Source: a virus. From it: a stretch of 29,763 nucleotides of DNA. The stretch covers positions 1 to 29,763 of IMG/VR virus record IMGVR_UViG_3300030108_000689; one strand, given 5' to 3'. The translations under genes and the position numbers were made by a program. This document shows positions 16,752-23,243 of this stretch, piece by piece; the first letter of the stretch is position 1, and each line of letters begins with the position of its first letter. The notes under the pieces are model-generated. The model was not told the DNA's origin, made no database searches, and saw nothing but the letters and a program-made list of their open reading frames with translations.

Positions 16752-17041
16752 TAAATACTATTGTAGTCGGTGGTCAGTATACAGACCCCACAGAGTATAC
16801 AGGTCCAGAAACAGACTGGTGTAAACGATGTCAATCCTATGAAAAATATGATGACACAGACGTCTGTGAGAGCTGTATAGATGAACTAGAGGAAATGTCA
16901 GAGTATAGCGTATGCTGTACGTCTAGACTACATACAGACACTAATAGATGTACAGAGTGTCTAGAGTGGTCAGAGTCAGAGTTTGATGACTTTTGTAATG
17001 AAAATAATTTTAACCCTAAAACATATAGATATGAGTATTAG
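16748..17041 (+). CDS. Cys-rich zinc-binding-like early protein
   Basis: A 97-residue protein with four Cys pairs: C25/C28, C40/C43, C56/C57 and C68/C71, the pattern of one or two treble-clef or zinc-ribbon modules. Acidic residues dominate the spacing. It starts in an ATGA overlap with the preceding gene. Such small zinc proteins usually bind nucleic acid or partner proteins; the specific role is unknown. Confidence 0.72.
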   Translation: MINTIVVGGQYTDPTEYTGPETDWCKRCQSYEKYDDTDVCESCIDELEEMSEYSVCCTSRLHTDTNRCTECLEWSESEFDDFCNENNFNPKTYRYEY

Positions 17042-17294
17042 ACATGAGTTTATACATACTCTGAATACTTTTGCGTGTGCAGATAATGAGGTATATATAT
17101 CTGGAACAGACAACAAAGGCGATCAGATAACTATAGTCATACCAGCTAATGAGGTACTAGAGTGGGTAGACATGGAATATGTGCGAGAAAAGGTCATAGA
17201 GCACTATACACAGATAAACAGAGAACACATCATTGATGATGTCAGAGAAAAAATAGTAGACAGACTACTATGTAATAATAATAATCAAAAATAA
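17031..17294 (+). CDS. Hypothetical early protein
   Basis: An 87-residue protein starting MSIRHEFIHTLNTF; I chose this ATG because upstream in-frame codons lie deep inside the preceding gene, whereas this gives an 11-base overlap. The N-terminal half is beta-rich (EVYISGTDNKGDQITIVIP) and the C-terminal half is an amphipathic helix. Stop followed 7 bases later by the next gene. No family recognised. Confidence 0.62.
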   Translation: MSIRHEFIHTLNTFACADNEVYISGTDNKGDQITIVIPANEVLEWVDMEYVREKVIEHYTQINREHIIDDVREKIVDRLLCNNNNQK

Positions 17295-17301
17295 TTAAAA
17301 A

Positions 17302-17712
17302 ATGGAAACAAAAAACAGTGTCGTAAAATCAGTACAACCATCTGGTACATGGGATGGTAAATTTGGTCTAATGTACAAATTTGAAATAGCTATGGACAAT
17401 GGTGATGTAGGTCAGTATATGTCTAAACAAAAAGACCAGACTAAATTTAGAGTAGGTATGTCTACAGATTATGAGTATCATGGCGGTGATTTTCCTAAGA
17501 TCAAACCAGTAAATACATTTAATCAAAGTACACCACCTAAAAAGAATGACGCAGTACAGGAAATGATAGTCAAACAAAGCTCACTGAAAGCAGCTGTAGA
17601 TTTCTGTGATGATAACTGTAGTATAGAGGATGTCATAGACAACGCAGAGATATTCTACAAATGGGTAATGACAGGTGAGAAACCTACTATAGACAACACA
17701 AAACCATTCTAA
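17302..17712 (+). CDS. OB-fold-like protein, possible ssDNA-binding protein
   Basis: A 136-residue protein. Residues 10-70 (GTWDGKFGLMYKFEIAMDNG, then a YMSKQKDQTKFRVG region and KIKPV) form successive strands with aromatic and basic residues, as in OB folds. The region is followed by an acidic helical tail ending NTKPF; an acidic C-terminus ending in Phe is typical of SSB-type proteins that recruit partners. It precedes the two replication-initiation genes. The assignment is from pattern and context; an unrelated conserved Bacteroidota phage family is possible. Confidence 0.5.
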   Translation: METKNSVVKSVQPSGTWDGKFGLMYKFEIAMDNGDVGQYMSKQKDQTKFRVGMSTDYEYHGGDFPKIKPVNTFNQSTPPKKNDAVQEMIVKQSSLKAAVDFCDDNCSIEDVIDNAEIFYKWVMTGEKPTIDNTKPF

Positions 17713-17713
17713 A

Positions 17714-18250
17714 ATGTACAAAGCTAAAATATCAGATGAGAATGATTTTATAGACCTAGTAAACACTATGACAGATATGTGTGGTCTAGACAGAGGTAGT
17801 TTATCTAAACGTAGTAGAGAGCAAAAATATCAACTACCTAGGAGTGTCGTAACAAATGTAGCACGTATAGGATATGGTATACATCATAGTGTAATGTCTA
17901 AAATACTAAATAGGGATAGAACTAGTATCTATCACTACAAAAAATGTCATTCATCAAACTATATGGGGTGGAAAGAATACAGAGAATTATTTAACAGTCT
18001 ACTGGATAAATGTCTAGATACAAAAAACAGTACAGAGCTACCCTTTAACGGTCCAATAGATATGACAAAATATCTCATAAAGAATGGAGCTATATACAGT
18101 AAAAATCCAAACATGAATATAGTGATACATACAGACGCGTTTACTATAGACATCGCTACATCATACAAAGATTTTAGTCATAATATAGAGGTCTGTAATG
18201 ACGCACTAGGTAAATACAAATTTAGATTAGATGTACAGATAATAGAATGA
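17714..18250 (+). CDS. DnaA domain IV-like DNA-binding protein
   Basis: A 178-residue protein. Residues about 28-78 resemble the DNA-binding domain of DnaA: a basic helix (SKRSREQKYQLPRSVVTNVA) followed by the LNRDRTSIYHYKK signature (65-77), which corresponds to DnaA's G-R-D-H-T-T-V-x-H-A. No AAA+ Walker motifs are present, so it would bind DnaA boxes but not unwind by itself. The remaining 100 residues are unrecognised. It starts one base after the previous gene and overlaps the winged-helix initiator by four bases. Role in origin recognition is inferred with support from the boxes at 15731-15752. Confidence 0.68.
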   Translation: MYKAKISDENDFIDLVNTMTDMCGLDRGSLSKRSREQKYQLPRSVVTNVARIGYGIHHSVMSKILNRDRTSIYHYKKCHSSNYMGWKEYRELFNSLLDKCLDTKNSTELPFNGPIDMTKYLIKNGAIYSKNPNMNIVIHTDAFTIDIATSYKDFSHNIEVCNDALGKYKFRLDVQIIE

Positions 18251-18906
18251 AACATTTATTAAGTAGTACATCATACCTAGTAGTAAACAAATATCTAGCA
18301 GCTAAAATAGGGCTACTACCTGTGGTCCTATTAGCTGACCTGATATCTAAAGAAAAATATTTTATCAGTACTGGACAGATACGTGATGGATATTTTTACA
18401 ATACAGCTGAGAACATCAAACGTGATACTACACTGTCTAGGTATCAATTAGAGTCTAGTATCAAAGTACTAAAAAGACACAGACTCATAGATACTAAACT
18501 GATGGGTGTACCAGCTACTACACACTATAGGATACTAGAAAATAACATAGTGAGTATATTACAAACTAGTTTGATAGATACTGACAAACTAGATTCTAAA
18601 AAACTAGCAACAAATAATAATAAAAAAATAGATACTAAAATAAATATATCATTTAGAGATGATGTGTACAGTCATGACTACCCTATAGACATGTTAGATG
18701 ATTTCTATGTATACTGGACAGAGACAAACAAAAAAGGTATACCGCGATACAAACTACAAAAAACATGGAATACAAAAGGTAGATTGAGGACATGGTCTAA
18801 GAATGATAAAAAGTGGACAAAGACTACTACTGTCAAAAAACAGATAGACACGTACGCGTCTGCACGTCAAAAAATAATAGATAATTATGAAAAAAAGAAT
18901 ACCTAA
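18247..18906 (+). CDS. Replication initiation protein, winged-helix (DnaD/RepO-like)
   Basis: A 219-residue protein. Residues 1-100 look like a winged helix (GLLPVVLLADLISKEKYF, ENIKRDTTLSRYQLESSIK, RHRLIDTKLMG), as in phage replication organisers. A charged linker leads to a C-terminal FYVYWTETNKKGIPRYKLQK and TWNTKGRLRTWSKN segment (about 155-185), a signature common at the end of Bacteroidota phage replication proteins. It likely binds the origin and recruits host helicase. Coupled to the DnaA-like gene by ATGA. Confidence 0.75.
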   Translation: MKHLLSSTSYLVVNKYLAAKIGLLPVVLLADLISKEKYFISTGQIRDGYFYNTAENIKRDTTLSRYQLESSIKVLKRHRLIDTKLMGVPATTHYRILENNIVSILQTSLIDTDKLDSKKLATNNNKKIDTKINISFRDDVYSHDYPIDMLDDFYVYWTETNKKGIPRYKLQKTWNTKGRLRTWSKNDKKWTKTTTVKKQIDTYASARQKIIDNYEKKNT

Positions 18907-19138
18907 AAGATTCCAGAAATCACAGTATACAACCGTAAACAAAAGTTTACTACATCAGTGGCTCAAAGAGGAAGGATATAATAGACAGGGTTTGTCGTTA
19001 GATTTTGAGTGTACACCGATGACTATAGATAGATACATGGACAATCCAGACAAACTAAAATTATCACAGGTACATAGACTATGTATAGAGACTGGTGTAG
19101 ACGCTAATTTTATCATGAGTCTGGTATATGAAAATTAA
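18887..19138 (+). CDS. Small helix-turn-helix DNA-binding protein
   Basis: An 83-residue basic protein with a probable helix-turn-helix in residues 20-75 (LLHQWLKEEGYNRQGLSLDF, then CTPMTIDRYMDN). It overlaps the initiator gene by 20 bases and the next gene by 11. Such small XRE/Cro-like proteins commonly control phage early genes. Target unknown. Confidence 0.6.
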   Translation: MKKRIPKRFQKSQYTTVNKSLLHQWLKEEGYNRQGLSLDFECTPMTIDRYMDNPDKLKLSQVHRLCIETGVDANFIMSLVYEN

Positions 19139-19508
19139 AGATTATAAACACATAGACCTACTACTACTGTGTAATGATATACTTTTTAAAACACTAGTAG
19201 AACTAGGACAAACTAAATCAGATGACTGGCTACAGGTCATGTCTAATAGTCTAGCGGTAGACCTAACAGAGGACTTTCCTAATATGCATGATTCTGATAT
19301 CGTAGCGGCGTTTAGACAGGGTGTACGTACAACAGAAAAGTTTGTCATAAATGTACAGACCTACTATTCGTGGATAAAAACACATCAACAGCTCATTTGG
19401 TCTGAAAGTACAAAAGAACCAGAAAAACGTGATAGACGTCTAAAATATAGGTCTAGAGAGGGTACTGGACTCAATCTAATAAATAAACACACAAAAAAAA
19501 TACAATGA
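19128..19508 (+). CDS. Conserved-looking hypothetical protein
   Basis: A 126-residue protein with a helical N-terminal half and a characteristic ...DIVAAFRQGVRTTEKFVI... and VQTYYSWIKTHQQLIW (residues about 85-100) pattern that I associate with a family recurring in Bacteroidota phage replication regions. Basic C-terminus. Overlaps neighbours by 11 and 4 bases. Position next to replication genes suggests a DNA-related role; not established. Confidence 0.6.
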   Translation: MKIKDYKHIDLLLLCNDILFKTLVELGQTKSDDWLQVMSNSLAVDLTEDFPNMHDSDIVAAFRQGVRTTEKFVINVQTYYSWIKTHQQLIWSESTKEPEKRDRRLKYRSREGTGLNLINKHTKKIQ

Positions 19509-20107
19509 AAAATAAAAACTGGATCGGTAATAAAAAGAGTATATTTTCTACATTAGGAGCTTCATCACATAGTGAGGGAGAAAGACAAAAACATGATTAT
19601 TATGCTACTGATCCAATAGCTATAGACCTATTATTTAAAGAGGAAATATTCAGTTTAAATATATGGGAACCTGCATGTGGAGAGGGGCATCTATCAAAGA
19701 GGATGTTAGATTTAGGGTCCTATACAGGAATGTGTGTATATTCATCAGACCTGATAGATAGAGGGTTTGGTGATGTAAAAGATTTTTTGAGTATAGATAA
19801 TGTAGAATGGAATGGTGATATCATCACAAATCCACCTTATAAATATGCACAGGATTTTATAGAAAAATCTATACAGATAATACCTGAGGGTAATAAAATA
19901 GCAATGTTTTTAAAGATACAATTTTTAGAGGGGAAAAAGAGGAAACATTTATTTAAAAAATATCCACCAAAAACTATATATATCAGTAGTAGTAGAATAG
20001 AATGTGGAATGAATGGTATTTTTAAAGGATCATCTGCAGTAGGATATGCATGGTATATATGGGAAAAAGGATACCAGGGAGATACAATGATAAAATGGAT
20101 TAACTAA
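19505..20107 (+). CDS. DNA adenine N6-methyltransferase
   Basis: A 200-residue protein. The SAM-binding motif I is EPACGEG (residues 55-61), preceded by a DYYATDP lead-in (31-37) typical of phage adenine methylases, and the catalytic motif IV is NPPY (109-112). These define N6-adenine methyltransferases of the D12/phage type. It would modify phage or host DNA, likely to protect against restriction. No target-recognition domain of large size, so a short site is likely. Overlaps the previous gene by four bases. Confidence 0.82.
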   Translation: MKNKNWIGNKKSIFSTLGASSHSEGERQKHDYYATDPIAIDLLFKEEIFSLNIWEPACGEGHLSKRMLDLGSYTGMCVYSSDLIDRGFGDVKDFLSIDNVEWNGDIITNPPYKYAQDFIEKSIQIIPEGNKIAMFLKIQFLEGKKRKHLFKKYPPKTIYISSSRIECGMNGIFKGSSAVGYAWYIWEKGYQGDTMIKWIN

Positions 20108-20365
20108 ATGAAAACGTACAACATAAAAAAACTGATAAAAGGATATCGGATTAAACCATCACTAAGGGATAAAATACTGGTAGCTATACCACACACTAAA
20201 CCGACTCATGTAGTATATGGTGATGAGTCTATGGATATCACAGAGCATACACCACTATTGCACTCACAGACATTTGAGGATAAATTTAGACACAATAGAC
20301 AGTATACACTATACTACTATGAGTGGATACAGAAAACAGAGACACAGCAAACATCACTATTTTGA
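20108..20365 (+). CDS. Hypothetical protein
   Basis: An 85-residue protein, basic N-terminus (KTYNIKKLIKGYRIKPSLRD) and a more acidic centre. It starts directly after the methyltransferase stop and ends four bases into the NinG-like gene (TTGA overlap). No family recognised. Confidence 0.6.
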   Translation: MKTYNIKKLIKGYRIKPSLRDKILVAIPHTKPTHVVYGDESMDITEHTPLLHSQTFEDKFRHNRQYTLYYYEWIQKTETQQTSLF

Positions 20366-20760
20366 AAAAGAAAAAAACTATATCTAAACTAAAAAAAGAA
20401 CTAGACAAAGTGTTTAGTCAGTACATACGTATGTCTCACTCACATAATGGTATAACACAGTGTTTTACGTGCTCAAAATCTGATCACTGGAAAAACATGC
20501 ACGCAGGTCATTTTCAATCTAGAAAACATCTAGCAACAAGATGGGATGAACAGAATGTCAAAGTACAGTGTGTGAAGTGTAATATTTTTGATAGTGGTCA
20601 ACAGTATGCGTTTGGAAAACTACTGGACATATTGTATGGTGAGGGTACTAGTGATGGTCTGGTCATCAAAGCTAGGATGACACAAAAGATGATGAGACAG
20701 GAATATATAGATATGATAGACCTATACAAACAGAAAATTAAAGATTTAGAAAATGTCTAA
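20362..20760 (+). CDS. NinG-like HNH/zinc recombination protein
   Basis: A 132-residue protein from a TTG start (a four-base overlap with the preceding stop). The alternative ATG at 20323 overlaps the neighbour by 43 bases and would add residues not expected in the family. From the TTG, a Lys-rich helix (KKKKTISKLKKELDKVF) is followed by CFTC (34-37), a HAGHFQSR stretch (47-54) and QCVKCN (69-74). This is the spacing of phage lambda NinG and similar HNH-type structure-specific nucleases. Probable role in recombination of replicating DNA. A hairpin lies at its 3' end. Confidence 0.78.
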   Translation: MKKKKTISKLKKELDKVFSQYIRMSHSHNGITQCFTCSKSDHWKNMHAGHFQSRKHLATRWDEQNVKVQCVKCNIFDSGQQYAFGKLLDILYGEGTSDGLVIKARMTQKMMRQEYIDMIDLYKQKIKDLENV

Positions 20761-20783
20761 CAGTGGTCTGTTAAAAACTTTTT
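20758..20783 (+). terminator. Weak terminator after NinG-like gene
   Basis: Stem TAACAG / CTGTTA with a TGGT loop, beginning within the stop codon, followed by five A, C and five T residues. It would partly separate the replication genes from the next cluster. Confidence 0.45.
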
Positions 20784-20821
20784 AAAATTATACAGAATTA
20801 TTATTTAGAATTATATATAAT

Positions 20822-20837
20822 TGTTTCACATGAAACC
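20822..20837. promoter_or_regulatory. parS-like inverted repeat over a start codon
   Basis: TGTTTCACATGAAACC matches 14 of 16 bases of the bacterial parS consensus TGTTTCACGTGAAACA, and has inverted GTTTCA / TGAAAC arms. The central ATG is the start codon of the following gene (20830). Could be a host-ParB site, an operator, or coincidence. Confidence 0.35.
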
Positions 20838-21186
20838 TATATATGTAAATCATCAACATGAGATACTAATAGAGTCATATATCAACACACTATATGACAG
20901 CATTCGGAATCTAGTAAATAATACAGACAAAGTAGATGATTTTATGGATATAGTCAAAGTGATATTTGAATATCATAATGAGTATGGAAAAGATAGAAAC
21001 GCGTCCAACTATCATGATTTTTTGATGATTATACCACTCAATGTATCAGTTATGACAACAGGGTTTCTGTGTGGTCTAGAGACTACAGGAAACGCGTCTA
21101 CTATCAGAGTACATCGGGAGCTACTAGGACAGTACTCACTATCTGTAATAGATAAAATAAAAAAAATAGAACCAGTACATGAGTGA
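20830..21186 (+). CDS. Hypothetical protein
   Basis: A 118-residue helical protein starting MKPIYVNHQHEILIESY; an upstream in-frame TTG at 20821 is possible, but the ATG at 20830 is preferred. It contains a central GFLCGLETTGNAST turn. It is the first gene after a 60-base AT-rich gap and a weak terminator, with the parS-like inverted repeat over its start, so it may have its own promoter. Overlaps the sigma-like gene by 8 bases. No family recognised. Confidence 0.6.
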   Translation: MKPIYVNHQHEILIESYINTLYDSIRNLVNNTDKVDDFMDIVKVIFEYHNEYGKDRNASNYHDFLMIIPLNVSVMTTGFLCGLETTGNASTIRVHRELLGQYSLSVIDKIKKIEPVHE

Positions 21187-21715
21187 TATCAATCACATAT
21201 ATATAGTACTGGGAAAACTCAGACATGTATTTATGGGTATAGCTAGTCAGTATACAGACAAAAAGTATGAGAGTGATGACGCTGTCCAGATGATGATGTT
21301 ATATATGATGAAAATAAACCCAGAGACACTGAAACAGATATATCAAAAAGATGGTGAAAAAGGTCTGATAAAATATGGAGCTGTAGCAATACGTAGGTCA
21401 TTTACATCACCGAGGTCAGACTACTACTATACATACAAAAGATATCACAGAATACTATCAGACGTAGATAGTACAGCTAAATATGAGTACGCACTATCTG
21501 ACCATGATACAAACACCTGGGAATACTTTGAAAAAATAGATACAGAGTTGGACAAACTATACTGGTATGATAGAGAGGTTTACTATTCGTACTACAGTTT
21601 AGATGGTGAGACACTAGACACACTAGCAAAAAAAACAGGTATTTCTAGAAACAGTTTGTTTACTACTATAGACAATGTGAGAAAACATCTAAAAAAAGTA
21701 TTGACAGATGAGTAA
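21179..21715 (+). CDS. Sigma region-4-like transcription factor
   Basis: A 178-residue protein. The C-terminal residues about 140-173 (GETLDTLAKKTGISRNSLFT, then IDNVRKHLKK) form a helix-turn-helix of the sigma region 4 type, preceded by an aromatic stretch (YWYDREVYYSYYS) like that of sigma-like regulators. The N-terminal part (residues 1-90) is helical with a short DDAVQMMMLYMM segment that could be a region-2 remnant, but I cannot confirm it. It may direct transcription of late genes. It overlaps both neighbours by 8 bases. Confidence 0.6.
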   Translation: MSDINHIYIVLGKLRHVFMGIASQYTDKKYESDDAVQMMMLYMMKINPETLKQIYQKDGEKGLIKYGAVAIRRSFTSPRSDYYYTYKRYHRILSDVDSTAKYEYALSDHDTNTWEYFEKIDTELDKLYWYDREVYYSYYSLDGETLDTLAKKTGISRNSLFTTIDNVRKHLKKVLTDE

Positions 21716-22112
21716 TTTTTTTGTATCAACAGAGATATATGACTATAGACTGGACCTGTGCAGATCTTGTGAGCACTATTTTAGACCTACAGGTACGTGT
21801 TTAAAATGTGGGTGTTTTATGAGGATTAAAGCTAGTATAGGGTCATTGGGGTGTCCAGTAGAGAAATGGTCTAAAACGTCAGAAAAACGTGTAAAAAACG
21901 ACATACCAGAGCATATAATGAAAGAGGTCAGAGATGTATGGACTGGTATAGCTAATGGAAAAGCAAAAGACATAGAAACTAAAAAGAGAGCTATTGAGCT
22001 ACATAATACGATATATGGTACAGTATACAAAACTACTACAAACTGTGGTAGCTGTCTACATGATGTCAGACAGGGTATAAAAAAAATTATAGACAATGAC
22101 AAAACACAGTAA
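21708..22112 (+). CDS. Zinc-binding hypothetical protein
   Basis: A 134-residue protein. Cys18, Cys21, Cys31, Cys34, Cys36 and Cys49 form a compact cluster (CRSCEHYFRPTGTCLKCGCF, then GCPVEKW). This is a zinc-ribbon-like arrangement seen in short phage proteins. A helical region and a later NCGSC follow. The CPxxKW ending is a recurring feature in Bacteroidota phage proteins of unknown function. Confidence 0.65.
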   Translation: MSNFFVSTEIYDYRLDLCRSCEHYFRPTGTCLKCGCFMRIKASIGSLGCPVEKWSKTSEKRVKNDIPEHIMKEVRDVWTGIANGKAKDIETKKRAIELHNTIYGTVYKTTTNCGSCLHDVRQGIKKIIDNDKTQ

Positions 22113-22374
22113 ATATTATTACGATACAGACAGAAATCTGGATAACGCACAACAGGGTAAACTGATAGATAATAAAATACCACTGTACTACAGAGGTGAT
22201 ATGAATTATGAGGCTAGACTGGTCTGTGATAATTTTGATTTGACGTATCACTGTGGTACTGCAGTTACATACATACTCAGAGCATACAGGAAACATAACA
22301 CACCTATAGACTGTCTAAAAAAAGCTATAGCACATTTAGAGTTTGAAATAGAAAAATATGAAAGAGAAAAATAA
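22096..22374 (+). CDS. DUF3310-like protein
   Basis: A 92-residue protein. Residues about 50-88 (YHCGTAVTYILRAYRKHNTP followed by CLKKAIAHLEFEI) match the DUF3310 pattern, in which a Cys/Gly/Asn-rich helix is followed by K-Y-x-x-R and a D-L-x-K-A helix. That family is common in phages and has been linked to nucleotide metabolism, but its reaction is not established. Overlaps by 17 bases at both ends. Confidence 0.65.
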   Translation: MTKHSKYYYDTDRNLDNAQQGKLIDNKIPLYYRGDMNYEARLVCDNFDLTYHCGTAVTYILRAYRKHNTPIDCLKKAIAHLEFEIEKYEREK

Positions 22375-22552
22375 ACGTATGTCATACGAAAAGCCACCTA
22401 TCATAAATCAGTATGATAGAATAGAGGACAAAGTGATGACTATTCCGGCGATCATAAAACATGATTATTCGTATGAGTTTCAGTTTGGATTAACACAGGA
22501 AACTAGACAGTATGACAAACAGTTTCTAAAAGTAAAAAAAATAGGAGAATGA
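22358..22552 (+). CDS. Small hypothetical protein
   Basis: A 64-residue polar protein; a second ATG at 22379 (MSYEKPPII) would remove the 17-base overlap and may be the true start. No family recognised. It ends in a four-base ATGA overlap with the next small membrane protein. Confidence 0.5.
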   Translation: MKEKNKRMSYEKPPIINQYDRIEDKVMTIPAIIKHDYSYEFQFGLTQETRQYDKQFLKVKKIGE

Positions 22553-22674
22553 TAGAGTTTTTAAAACACGCTACTGGTCTATGTGGAGAGCCACATCCTA
22601 GTCTACTAACTATACTATGTGGTACACCTATAGTCGGTGCGTTATTATACAAGTATAAAAAATGGAAACGATAA
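22549..22674 (+). CDS. Tiny conserved-looking membrane protein
   Basis: A 41-residue ORF with MIEFLKHATGLCGEPHPSLL followed by a hydrophobic stretch (TILCGTPIVGALLY) and a basic end (KYKKWKR). I recall the CGEPHPSL motif from tiny proteins widely encoded by Bacteroidota phages. It overlaps the preceding stop by four bases, and an AGGAG lies only one to two bases before the ATG, too close to be a usual ribosome binding site. One membrane helix predicted; function unknown. Confidence 0.6.
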   Translation: MIEFLKHATGLCGEPHPSLLTILCGTPIVGALLYKYKKWKR

Positions 22675-22745
22675 TATTTTTATGTATCTTTACAGGTATA
22701 GTTATAGGTATGTATATAGTATCACAAATAGATAATAGACTATGA
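22662..22745 (+). CDS. Tiny membrane peptide
   Basis: A 27-residue ORF, almost entirely one hydrophobic helix (IIFLCIFTGIVIGMYIV) with charged ends. It overlaps the previous gene by 13 bases and the next by four (ATGA). The exact tiling between neighbours supports expression. Candidate small membrane-active protein. Confidence 0.45.
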   Translation: METIIFLCIFTGIVIGMYIVSQIDNRL

Positions 22746-23005
22746 AATTTATATGTGATATATGTGGACATACTGACACAAAATACAAAGTTAGATTGTC
22801 TCTGATAAATGATAGACTAGTATGTAAAGATATGATGTGCTGTAGTACATATATGACACAGATAAAGACTAGTGAGTATGAGGGTCTACCAAAGATACAC
22901 AGAGACACGTCTGACACTGGACACAGTAAAACATACGACGCAGATAGACTATGGAAAAAAACAAAGGACAATCTATTAGATGGGAATTTTCTTGAGGACA
23001 AATAG
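22742..23005 (+). CDS. Zinc-finger-like hypothetical protein
   Basis: An 87-residue protein with N-terminal CDICGH (C5, C8) and CKDMMCC (C28, C33/C34), suggesting one small zinc site, then a charged tail ending LLDGNFLEDK. It starts in an ATGA overlap. Probable nucleic-acid or protein-binding; function unknown. Confidence 0.6.
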   Translation: MKFICDICGHTDTKYKVRLSLINDRLVCKDMMCCSTYMTQIKTSEYEGLPKIHRDTSDTGHSKTYDADRLWKKTKDNLLDGNFLEDK

Positions 23006-23225
23006 ACAAAATAACTACTACTGGAAATGTATCGTAAAGATACTAGGACAGGATTTAGGGTATCATCAATATGAGATGCATAAAATATTAACAAACATGT
23101 TTATTCCAGACAGTACAAAGGAGTTGAGTACACAGGAGTTTCATCACTACTGTGAGGAAATACGTATCTGGAGTCAAACAGAGTTGGGTATAGTACTACC
23201 ACTTCCAGAAAATAAAAATAAATAA
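22980..23225 (+). CDS. Conserved-looking hypothetical phage protein
   Basis: An 81-residue protein with NRQNNYYWKCIVKILGQDLG, then YEMHKILTNMF and STKELSTQEFHHYCEEIR, ending in LGIVLPLP. This arrangement (Y-W...G-Y...E-M-H...S-T...L-S-T...P-x-P) is familiar from small proteins near recombination genes in diverse phages. The ATG at 22980 overlaps the previous gene by 26 bases; a TTG at 22992 is an alternative. Last gene of the early block. Confidence 0.58.
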   Translation: MGIFLRTNRQNNYYWKCIVKILGQDLGYHQYEMHKILTNMFIPDSTKELSTQEFHHYCEEIRIWSQTELGIVLPLPENKNK

Positions 23226-23226
23226 A

Positions 23227-23243
23227 ATCTATTATATAGTATG
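23227..23243 (+). promoter_or_regulatory. Repeated AT-rich promoter-like element, copy 3
   Basis: ATCTATTATATAGTATG; identical to the copy at 9782 except for the first base, and again ending in the start codon of its gene (23241). It begins two bases after the stop of the early block, so it likely drives the methyltransferase-terminase block. Confidence 0.55.

Noticed and set aside
20323-20760. ATG start at 20323 for the NinG-like gene
   Set aside because: It would overlap the preceding gene by 43 bases; the TTG at 20362 gives a four-base overlap and the expected Lys-rich N-terminus.
20822-20837. A phage-encoded partition system using the parS-like site
   Set aside because: No ParA-type ATPase is present, and the only ParB-like domain is fused to a methyltransferase and lacks the helix-turn-helix needed to bind parS.
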